Shown here piece after piece: positions 12,154 through 20,950 of a stretch of 64,000 bases of DNA. A model generated the notes under the pieces. It did not search any database and had not been told where the DNA came from. It saw only the letters and a list, made by a program, of their open reading frames with translations. A program made the position numbers and the translations under genes. Source of the DNA: Hygrocybe punicea (Eukaryota > Basidiomycota > Agaricomycetes > Agaricales > Hygrophoraceae). The DNA lies in NCBI GenBank assembly GCA_963556145.1, contig OY744466.1, positions 2,294,001-2,358,000 on the forward strand, in the 5' to 3' direction. Position 1 is the first letter of the stretch. Each line of letters opens with the position of its first letter.

Positions 12154-12327
12154 CCTCACGAACACAGCACCAACATCGATTGACGTCATGCTGCATCTTT
12201 GTGAGGTGACTTGGGTGGGCCTCCTGGTCTCCTCCTTGTCTCCCCCTCATCTCCTAGGTGATATCCCCAACTGACCTCACGAATGCAGTGCTGATGTCGA
12301 TTGACATGGTGGCACTGGTTTGCGAGG
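12154..12327. repeat. palindrome pair, left end of hAT-like copy 1
   Basis: Two ~53-bp imperfect palindromes, 12154-12206 and 12275-12327, spaced 121 bp start to start. Each has outer arms CCTCACGAA...TTTG(T/C)GAGG and a central GATTGAC core derived from CGTCAATTGACG. The same unit occurs at the other end of this element and in the second hAT element. Confidence 0.8.
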
Positions 12328-12414
12328 TGGGTTGAGGGTGTGCCGTCGCCAGCATATTTGGTGGCCATTTGGCCATTGGTGCTGTGCTTGGCATCTGTTG
12401 TTGGCCCACTGGTT

Positions 12415-12448
12415 GAGGGGGGTGGGGGTGGGGGTGGGGGTTGGGGAG
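12415..12448 (+). repeat. G-tract run, possible G-quadruplex
   Basis: Successive G runs of five or six separated by single T (gggggtgggggtggggg and neighbours) within the hAT-like element. Four or more G-tracts with one-base loops match the sequence rule for a G-quadruplex. Folding is not shown by sequence alone. Confidence 0.5.
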
Positions 12449-12483
12449 CATCTGCGGCTGTAGTCAGTAGCAATGTACAATAA

Positions 12484-12838
12484 TAATAAAGACCTACCTG
12501 TTGCAGCGGGTGGTGGGTGCACCACCCCCGCTGCTCCTTTATTTGCCTTTGTTGTCCATTGCCACCATGCTTGCCGTCGTTGTTGTTTGCCATCACTGTG
12601 GCTTGCCATTGTTGTTTGAAATTGTCATGGCTTGCCGTCATCGCAGTTGCCATCGTCGCAGTTATGGTTGCAGTTGCAGTCCTCATCCCTGTTGTCCTTG
12701 TCCTTTTGTCCCCATCCTGGTAGTTGGTTTCATAATTGTTGGTTGTGTGGTGTGTCTGTAGTTGTCTGGTTAGTCAGTATGATAGAACTATATAAATAAA
12801 TACCTATTGCAGCAGGGGTGCGCCACTCCCTGCTGCTC
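12484..12838. repeat. two GC-rich hairpin motifs inside hAT-like copy 1
   Basis: Two related blocks each start with an A/T-rich lead (aataataaagacctacctg; ataaataaatacctattg) followed by a hairpin bounded by GCAGC and GCTGC: at about 12501-12534 (arms around ggtgggtgcacc) and about 12800-12834 (arms around ggggtgcgccactccc). A weaker relative lies in the other hAT element near 52190-52240. Confidence 0.5.
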
Positions 12839-13140
12839 TTTTGGTCTCCTAACCTTGTCCATCTTTGTTTTGTTACTGTTGGTTTTCATTTGGTCTTGCT
12901 GTTGCCGCATAGTCGAGGTCAAGTCATGTGTCATGGGATCATGACACAAAAACCTGTGGACCCATGGCATGGGTACAGGTAAATCATGGGTCCCAATTTG
13001 GCTACCCATACCTGTACCCATGTGGACCAGTACCCGTGACCTGTGCAGGTTTCAATACCCATGCATATGACTATACCAGACCAGAGCATGCTGCATGCCC
13101 AAAGACGCCCCAGCCTAAAGATGCCCCCAAGCCCATTCCA

Positions 13141-13309
13141 CCTTGCGAATACACGGTGCCACGTCAATTGACACGTGTCTGGTGTCGCGAGGTCACCATA
13201 CCAGGCCAGAGCATGCCCAAAGACGTCCCAGCCTGAAGATGCCCCAAGCACATTCCACCTTGCAAATACATGGCGACGCATCAATTGACGCATGTCCAGT
13301 GTTGCAAGG
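13141..13309. repeat. palindrome pair, right end of hAT-like copy 1
   Basis: Two 52-bp palindromes, 13141-13192 and 13258-13309, start 117 bp apart. Outer arms are CCTTGCGAA/CGCGAGG and CCTTGCAAA/TTGCAAGG; cores are ACGTCAATTGACACGT and GCATCAATTGACGC. They mirror the pair near the left end of the same element. Confidence 0.8.
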
Positions 13310-14474
13310 TCAAATAGGTGATATAGACCTGTGGGTTACCCACTGTGGATATGGGTCCTGGGTAACCTAAGGGTTGGAACATATGCACCCATGACAAAAC
13401 CCATACCCTGAGGGCAGGTATGGGTTTTTGACAGGTATGGGTATGGGTACCCTCAAAAAAACCCGTGGGTTACCTGTGAAGTTCACTACCTGGCATGCAA
13501 TTGTTCAAACCTGCATTCTTGGCAAGGTTCTGTGCAGTCCACCAGAAGGCAGCTGCATTGCAGGCCTTCACCTATTCACACATCTCTCCTGACATCTTGC
13601 TTCAGCTGTTACCTGGATCTCACAGTCTGAGTACTGATCAGCATCACTGAGCTTGATGAGGATTCTTTCTCAATTTTCACAAGATACAAGAAATGCATAT
13701 TGCAGCTCCTAGCAGCTATCAAGTGTCTTCAAGTCTTGCATAGAAATCCAAGGTCTAGGAAGGGGGAATTGAAGCAGCCATGGAGGTACTCCAGCGATGA
13801 ACTACCTTAGATGTTACAGATCGCTTCTGCAGCAGGCTCCGGCAACAATCAACTTAACTAGGAGGGGGTTTCCAGGAGAGAGAACAGCAGTTTCATTTTT
13901 GCTTATAACTAAGACAACACTGCTACAAAGGGGGGGGGGGTCATGGTCTAATGTCATTGCGAGCCGTGGGGGTTACCTAAGACAAGGGGGTCTGCCCCAA
14001 GAACCAGACTAAACGTAAGGAAAGGAAAAGAAGAAAAAGTCTGAACCAACTACAAGAACAGTAGATATAGTGACTGGTCTTGAGGGGAGGTAAATAGAAG
14101 TCCAACCATGAAGCTACAACATGTCCAACTACACCATGTGTTCACCATGAGGTGCACATGAGGCATCCTCATGTCGATGTTCTCATGATCCAACTGGAGG
14201 CCTGGGTGTCATTGAGGATAGAAGAGGTCCGGATGACTCGGATGATCTGTCATCAGATCATGTGACATGCAGAATTTCCAATTTGGGGTCTATACTTGCT
14301 GTAACAGGCAAGTGCGCAGTCTGGCAAGTGCAATGCACAGTCAGGTCAAAGAGGGGTATCGTCCAGTGTAGGATTGGTGAAGGGAGTGTCTTGAGGTAGT
14401 GTGGATATAGTGGCAAGGTTGGTATGAAAGAAAACAAAGGAATGTATGGAGGAAAAACCGACTAGGACAGTGGG

Positions 14475-14783
14475 CTAGTCGAGGTCAGACATGTGAACAG
14501 CATAAGCTGTACCGGATGATGACGTCTGTGTCAATGACGTATCAAGGGGTGGTGTCTTGTCCTGTCTATGGAATGATGCGGTCCACCTGATGTTGGTATT
14601 TGTCCAAGAAAGGGTATCATTGTAAACGAGTGTGGGAGGTATCAAGGTTATGGATGGAAAAGGGTAAATGAATGTGGGTCCAGGTTTTGAGTCATGGCAT
14701 GAGTGACAAGCTGTGGGAATAAGATGTCGGGTGCTGCATTGAAGCGATGTCATGTGAACAATACACAATAAGGGTCGGTTCAC
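14475..14783 (-). other. frame-conserved ORF inside the long LTR
   Basis: An open frame of about 100 codons (initiator unclear; an internal ATG lies in VHMTSLQ). The copy at 50468-50983 keeps the same frame: both read SLQ/LLQ-CSTR.LIPTACH, then CHDSKPGPTFIYPF, and both end with TAYAV.MSDLD. Most differences are substitutions rather than frameshifts over this span. Function unknown; it may be a captured gene fragment or a chance open frame. Confidence 0.3.
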
Positions 14784-14989
14784 TGTATTGGGAAGTCATA
14801 TGGTCTGTGGTCGAAGTCTGAAGGTATGTGCTTTGGCGATGGTCGGATTGGAGGGAACAGTGACATGTTGTGTGATCAAGGATTGTTCAGAGTGCACAAG
14901 CAGGTGAGGAATGTCGTCGGATCGTCAGGGAGGATAATGGTAGGCACGGGATACAAAAGTGGAAACCAAATATCCAGGTATGGCAATTG

Positions 14990-15235
14990 TCAATTACGTG
15001 GTGAGATATTGTCAAGGTGGAAGTCGGAAGTATCAATGGCAGAAGGGTTTCGGTACCGACGCCAAAGATAGATCATAACAAAGTAGAAACCGATAAGGAA
15101 GGTGATGGCGATGCTGCCAATGATGATTACAGTAATTAGCTGTGTTGGGAGCACAGCCATTGTATATCGGTTTGTTGTGGGATGAAGTAAACAATATGTC
15201 AGGACAAGGGAAAAGACAATAGCGATGATGTCCAT
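14990..15235 (-). CDS. small two-helix membrane ORF inside the long LTR
   Basis: From the ATG at 15235, 81 residues: a hydrophobic start (IIAIVFSLVLTYCLL), a short polar loop, a second strong membrane helix (TVIIIGSIAITFLIGFYFVM) and a basic RRYR anchor before a polar tail. The second LTR copy still shows a related helix (near 50115-50160) but in a broken context. No family recognised. Its position inside an LTR makes a real gene uncertain. Confidence 0.3.
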   Translation of the reverse strand: MDIIAIVFSLVLTYCLLHPTTNRYTMAVLPTQLITVIIIGSIAITFLIGFYFVMIYLWRRYRNPSAIDTSDFHLDNISPRN

Positions 15236-15466
15236 CGGCAAGGAGACTATTCGGGTACAGCAAGGTCACATGGATGTGTCCATGGTCAGTCTGGATTGTT
15301 CTAGATGAAAGGATGAAAAGAGAACAAGAACAAGAATAAACAATGATGTCCAAAAGAAGACAAAAGGTAAAGGGGAACAAAAAAGGAAGGTATGGTAAAG
15401 TGGAATCGTCATCGTGGGTATCGGAATCGGAATCGGAGTTGCGGAGTTGAAAAACGTAACATTAGA

Positions 15467-16804
15467 GTACATGTGCCTATGCAGCAATCCAGACTTTTTT
15501 ATATATTTTGGAAAGCCTCCACCAGAGTCTGGCACAAAATCTGACAATTGGTTGTATGTAGTGCAGGGGGCAGAACACTTTTGGACTGGTTCTGCCAGTA
15601 GAACCAGCAAAATGGCAATTGCTGGAGGTGGCAAAATTTGGCATAACTATTTTTGACCTTTTTACACCAATTCATGAAGCATGGCAGTGTGGCAAAATTG
15701 TAAAGAGGTGCTGACAATGTCATGTTGGGCTGCCAAAAGTCACACGTCTTTCAATGATATTGACTGGAGTATACCATACAATTTAAATCAATCCAGCTGT
15801 CATGTCACATGTTACAGGTATCTTTCAGGTGATAAAATTTTTTGAGGAGTCACCACTAAAGTAGCCAGAATTAGGTGTGAAACTGACAAAATGAGCTGAA
15901 ATTCTGGAACATGTCATGCATTATGGACTTACCTGACAAAACTAAATTTCAGCAGGCCTGTTAGCCATTGGAAATTTATATTCCATGAGAATATAATTGT
16001 ACACTACACATCTTGGATTTTAAACAAATTCTCAAGTTGTAGAGATTCTCAATAAATTTTCAATTTAATGTGGATTTAAACATGGCCAGCAGCTTATATT
16101 ACAGCTAAAACCACTCCAAATAAATCCAGATTTGGTAGTAATATCCATATTAGGCAGGTGTTCAACCCACTGACACTGACGGCTATTGACGGTTTGGCAA
16201 AACCATGCAGCAAAATGGCAGAGTTCTGCCAACAACACTAGTCGCATGCCTGAGTTTATCCGGACCTATAGGGGGTCTGCTGCGGATCCGGTCCGAGGCA
16301 TTGCCGCTTATATTCATGGGTCCGGTTTCAAAAAGGAACCCAGAATGTGCTGATGCAGCTTTCTCAAAACAGGTATTCCATGAATATTACATGTCCATTC
16401 TGCCAATGTCTCTTCCTTGTTTAACGGCGGATAGACGCGGATAGACACGCAGACGACATGGACTGTTGTGCCAGACAACAATAGTGAACGGTACGTCGAA
16501 CAACAAACATTCTGAACCTCGTGACTGTCTGATCCGAACTTTTATGGGAATTTCGAAATTGCCAAAATAAATATCAAATTCGACTGGAGGCCTCTGCACG
16601 AGCATAATAACCAACACAAGGTCTTCTGGCCCTACCGCCAGGCACTCACAATCCCAAAAGTCTTACGGTAACTCACCGTGTATTTATTATTGTGTGATGG
16701 TGGCGGCTCAGAGTTGTGACGTGACGTGCGAGGAGTGAGCCTGAGCGCTAGCGAGCGGATCGATCCTTTATAATGAAGACATTTCATTGTTGGAATTCCG
16801 AGTC
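15467..16804. other. transposon-flank and promoter region, no gene seen
   Basis: A 1.3-kb A/T-rich stretch between the solo LTR and the P450 start. The word cagcaaaatggca occurs twice (about 15607 and 16207) in similar surroundings containing gttctgcca, suggesting remnants of an inverted or repeated element. No open frame with a known motif. The last ~150 bp would contain the P450 promoter. Confidence 0.4.
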
Positions 16805-19087
16805 ATGGATCCGACACTCCCTGCTCTCGCCCTCGTACTCGCAATAATAATCCTCGCTTTCTGTTGCCTCGCGTCTAAACCTCGGCTTCCACCAGGTCCT
16901 CGTCCCCAGTTTCTACTTGGTAACATCCGTGATCTCCCTCTCAAATACCAGGAAAAGACATTTGCAGAATGGAGATCTTCTTATGGCGACGTCGTACACA
17001 TCTCCATCCTTGGAAAATCAATCATCGTCCTCAACTCTGCCATCGCCGCCAACGACCTCCTCCACAAGAAAAGCTCAATTTATTCTGATCGCCCCCGTTT
17101 CGTCCTCATCGCAGAGCTGTATCTCTCATCTCATCTCCTCTCCTCTCCCCCTCCCACTGACTTACCTCTAAACAGAATGGGCTGGGACTCCGTCGTAACC
17201 CACTTCCCTTATGGTCCCCGATTCCGCAAGCACCGGCGTTTCATTCAGGAAGGTTTCAATGCCAACGCAATCCCAAACTTCCGCGCAGTGCAGCTCCACG
17301 AAGCCCGCATCCTCCTCGACGGTCTCCTCAAATCCCCGGACCAATTCATGCTCCACATCAGACGGTTCGTTCCGTCCCCCGCATTCTCTCTGTCTCTCTC
17401 AACACATCTCTGATCAAAGTCATCGTGTTTCAGCTTTGCCGCGGCTACTATCCTCAAACTCACCTACGGACACACAGTAAAGTCTCTCGATGATATTCAC
17501 GTCCGTACGGCAGAGCAGGCAGCAACGGCGACAGTCGAGGCTGGCAGTCCAGGTTCCATGATCGTCGACTTTTTCCCTGCACGTTAGTCCGCCCCCTCCC
17601 AGAGCCCAAACACACCCGACTGACATTCCACCCTTCCCCCCCAAGTTAAATATCTCCCAACGTGGATGCCCGGCACCGCCTTCAAGCGCAACGCCCTCAA
17701 GGTCCGCAACGACGTCGAAAAGATGCTGACGATGCCTTTCGAAATGGTCAAGAATCACATGGTCCGCCTTTCCCATTCTCCTCCCCGTTCCATCTCGAGC
17801 CTCACGCATTCCCCCGCGACAGACACTCGGAATCGCAATTCCCTCCTTCACCTCCCACCTTTTGGAAGCGCACACGGCACATGGAGACGGCAAGATCGAT
17901 CCCCAAGATGAACAAGACATCAAGGGCGTCGCAGGGGTCTTGTACGGCGGTGAGCCCATCCATGACACTCTCATTCTTCCCTGCCGCCAACTCCACAACG
18001 CACAGGCGCCGTAGATACGGTAAAAATCCTTCCCAACTCGCATCCCCAACACAACCACTAACCACTCGATGCCCCCCTCTATGACCACAGACAGTTGCGG
18101 TCCTCGGCGCTTTCCTCCTCGCTATGGTCCGCCACCCAGACGTATACCGCACAGCCCAAGATGAAATCGACCGCGTCATTGGAACAGACAGGCTTCCCAT
18201 ACTAGACGACCGACCTGCGCTGCCATATCTCGACGGCGTCCTCAAGGAAGTGTATCGGTATGTTTAGTTGACAAGTCTTTGTTGGATTGATCCCTCATCA
18301 TCCGGCAGCTGGAACGCAGCGGTTCCACTAGGTTTGTCCCCTACGCGTACATCCGATCTCGCCACTAATTCATCCACTCACTCGCACGCACAACCCCTCC
18401 TCTTCGCTCGTGCTCAGCGATCCCCCACAAAGTGACAGAAGACGACGTGTACCGAGGGTACCACATCCCCAAAGACGCCATCATTATACCCAACATATGG
18501 TCTGCCTGTCCTTCTCCCCCTCGGCTTTGTCTTCTGATCTTGGCAATGCAAATTGGAAATAGGGCGATGACGCACGACCCAGAGTTTTACCCAGACCCAG
18601 ATGTCTTCCGGCCCGAACGTTTCGCGAAGCAGGACCCACGAGAAGGAGGTTGTGGAGGTGCTCCTGACCCGCGGGACCTCGTTTTTGGGTTCGGTCGCAG
18701 GTAAATGCCCCCCCCCCCCGCGTCTATGTGCGATCACCAACTAAAAAACACGCGTATCCCGCCCACACGTTCCACCACCGCAGAGTGTGCCCAGGGAAGC
18801 CATTCGGGGATAGTAGCGTGTGGATGGCAGCCGCTGGGATCGTGGCGGCGGTCGCGGTCGAGACGGTGCGAGATGCGCTGGGGAAGGAAGCCGTCCCACC
18901 TGCAGAGTTTACAAGTGGTTTTGTTAGGTGCGTGTGTCTGTGCGTGTGTTTTTTTTGGGGCGTTGGGAGTTCACCTGGGAATGTGGATAGCCATGCGAAG
19001 CCGTTTAGCTGCCGGATGTACCCGCGGTCGAGGCGTGCAGTGGAGCTTGTGAGTGAGGGGTGTGTGGAGACAGAGGTGGATGGTTAG
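16805..19087 (+). CDS. cytochrome P450 monooxygenase (OrdA/CYP64-like)
   Basis: Twelve exons splice into 519 residues: 16805-17118, 17176-17364, 17434-17582, 17646-17761, 17823-17949, 18006-18019, 18091-18257, 18309-18331, 18418-18499, 18563-18700, 18784-18927 and 18991-19087. An N-terminal membrane anchor ([16 protein letters not shown]) and the proline hinge RLPPGPRP precede the catalytic domain. The I-helix oxygen-binding motif reads GGAVDTT across a 14-nt exon, the K-helix ExxR is KEVYR, the PERF region is FRPERF, and the heme loop is [13 protein letters not shown] with the axial Cys. All diagnostic residues are present, so it should be an active ER-bound monooxygenase using NADPH-P450 reductase. 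Layout and motifs resemble the OrdA-like P450s abundant in agarics; the substrate is unknown. No biosynthetic partner genes lie next to it. Confidence 0.92.
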
Positions 19088-19892
19088 GCGCGAATGGATG
19101 GCACGCGAAGATCTTCGTTTTTTTCGTTCTTTTATTGGTTTGCCTTTCCCCCCCCCCTTTCCACTCATGTATATTCCCTTGGAAGACCGGGTGCGGCGTT
19201 ATATGACAAATATACTGTATGATGATTGATCAAGTGTGCCAGTGTGCCAGCGAGTATCGAGGTCTCACTAGCTAGTTTTCGAGTCACGTACTCACCCTGT
19301 GATGAAACTCCTCCGTCACTCCTCGAAGTCAGAATTGTCTATGAGCCTATCGTAGTAAAGGCTGGCGCTGAATATCCAACGAGCCTCCTCTGGGAGCAGA
19401 CATGCTCATTATTATCAACATATGACCTAGGCTCAGCCGCCAACACAGTCACTCGACCAAGCGTGACCATACAATGCTTACCATAAACCAACCCTGGGCA
19501 GTGACCGGTGACCTCCTAGCTGGTGCATTACCCTGTTGACAAATCGATGCAGCCATGGACCCCCCAAATCCGCCGGCGGACAGACTTAGGCGACTGTTTT
19601 ACGGCGCTCAAATCCGCAAAATCCCGCACAGACATCGGGGGTGCCTTGCCCTTGAACTCTCAAAAAACCCCTCGTACTAATAGTTTTTCCTTTGCCTGCC
19701 AGGAGTCTCTTCAAAGCTGACTGACTTCCTACTGAAAAAGAAGTTTCCAACTCAAAGCGAACCGCCTAAAGGTGCGTCACAGTACCTTGGCAGCCTTTAC
19801 ACTAAACGCTCCATGCTCCTTATCTACGGAGGGAACGAAGTGCTGGTGATCTTGCTATCCGTCTCTCACTGTGTCTAGATTGTTGTTTTGAA
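19088..19892. other. intergenic, no recognised feature
   Basis: An 800-bp gap between the P450 stop and the pore-forming-lectin-like remnant. Short frames only. A possible small palindromic or repeat remnant surrounds 19540-19640 (ccgccggcggacag), but I cannot assign it. Confidence 0.4.
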
Positions 19893-20838
19893 ATGGATGC
19901 ACTCGAAGATGAAGCCATCTATGCGGGGTGTCTGCGTTGCCAGAGGGCTCAAAACTATCGGAAATGGGGAGTGCCACACAGCGAGCGATCTCATTGCGAA
20001 AGACTACCCGACGATTGCCGGTTTGGGAACTTTGCCTGGTGAACGACTTTGAGCAGAAATCGACATCATACGACTGGCCGAGGTACATTCACGATGGACG
20101 TTATCTCCGGCTTGCTGGTGATGTTGGCCTGAACTTAACTGGAGGCGATTTCGGATTCATTCATTTGGACCACAACCACATCTTCTTGACCTTTCAGGGT
20201 CAATTTGTGTCGTCCGAAAATCGGGTTATCAGTCTTCAGTCAACTAGGAGCAACAGGTTTGTTTGCGTTGAAGTCAGGACGGATTAGATGCCTGCAAGTT
20301 CGAAGTTATTGAACCCTACGCAAGACGATCTCCGATATCACCTACTCCTTGTCCACTGCGCGTATCACACCAGCGACCCCTATCACTCACTCAGCATCAC
20401 TGTTCGAAACGACGGGACCTCCGTAGATACAAAACAAACCCTTCAATACTCGTTCAAGAAATCTATGTCGGGGACATGGAAACAGGCAAGAGGAACGACC
20501 ATTGGCAGCAGAGTCAGTTTCACAGCTTCATGTCCCACCTTGTCTGGAATGTCCGAGCTGTCTCTGTCTGCGACGCACCAGCGTGAGTGGGGCGAAACTG
20601 CTTGAGAAGAAGAAACAGTGATGTCTTCGACCGAAATTATAGTCCCGCGGGAAAGGGGGGCACTGTGAAAGTGTTGATTCTGCGGAGCAATCTTGAGGTT
20701 GACTTTATCTACAAGGAGAAGGTCTTGTATAGTAATGGCGGGGAACTGATTTTCCAGAAAAACGGTTTTTACAGCAATACGGAGTGTTGTCGTGTAGATG
20801 TCACTGGGGATTGGGGTCTCGCACCAGTTTACACGTAG
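19893..20838 (+). pseudogene. degenerate aerolysin/ETX-MTX2-like (lectin-type pore-former) gene
   Basis: Three open segments in different frames look like one protein: an N-terminal beta-rich part (about 19928-20285), a middle part (about 20320-20605) and a C-terminal part (about 20640-20838). The middle part has the alternating Ser/Thr pattern and 'SGTWKQARGTTIG ... REWGET' spacing of the ETX/MTX2 (aerolysin-fold) domain, and the last part continues it with TVKVLILRSNLEVDF. Related agaric proteins are beta-trefoil lectins fused to an aerolysin-type domain. A TAG at 20285-20287, a frame change near 20320 and another in the G-run near 20655 interrupt it, and none of these sits at a convincing intron. 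I therefore call it a broken gene. Family assignment is by pattern only. Confidence 0.45.
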
Positions 20839-20950
20839 TTTCTGGCGGTATCTTTTGGATTATGGACTATACTTGGTTGAGAATCATTGTTACTTGCATA
20901 AAGCTTACACTTGAATGGCTATGTAATTTGAGCTGGCCATTTATCCACCT

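Larger units (their letters stand above)
12058..13488. mobile_element. hAT-like non-autonomous element, copy 1
   Basis: The ends form an imperfect terminal inverted repeat: left TAGTGAATGGCACAGGTAAC and right (reverse complement) TAGTGAACTTCACAGGTAAC, followed on both sides by GGGT-rich subterminal words (GGGTA, ACCCGTACC, TACCCATACC). The 1,431-bp interior has no transposase. It holds two pairs of ~52-bp palindromes, one near each end, and two GC-rich hairpin motifs. The terminal TAGTG and the clustered subterminal GGGTA words are hAT-like. The flanks (gtgatcca / cctggcat) are not an 8-bp duplication, so the exact ends or an intact insertion are unproven. The related element at 51460-52556 has a perfect duplication. 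Confidence 0.6.
13812..15461 (-). mobile_element. solo LTR (long, 1,650 bp) with 5-bp target duplication
   Basis: The sequence begins TGTTACAG and ends ACGTAACA, a 6-bp terminal inverted repeat TGTTAC/GTAACA with the TG...CA ends of an LTR. It is flanked by a perfect 5-bp duplication TTAGA (13807-13811 and 15462-15466). A diverged second copy in the opposite orientation lies at 49928-51427, and alignment of the two fixes orientation and length. No second LTR, primer site or polymerase is adjacent, so it reads as a solo LTR left by LTR-LTR recombination. It is unusually long and contains conserved open frames (see next entries). Confidence 0.8.

Noticed and set aside
12240..12760. Gly/His/Pro-rich open frames as genes
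   Set aside because: They follow G-rich or C/T-rich simple sequence inside a hAT element and are open on both strands.
12154..13309. CRISPR-like array from the repeated palindromes
   Set aside because: Only two pairs, imperfect units, no array of equal spacers, no cas genes, and a eukaryotic genome.
12050..13496. 8-bp target duplication for hAT-like copy 1
   Set aside because: The flanking octamers gtgatcca and cctggcat do not match.
17950..18090. P450 I-helix lacking the conserved Thr (reading VDT-V)
   Set aside because: Correct splicing places an ACA codon first in exon 7 and gives VDTT, so the motif is complete.
16805..20838. P450 plus lectin-like gene as a metabolic or defence cluster
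   Set aside because: No backbone enzyme, transporter or regulator lies nearby, and one member is broken.
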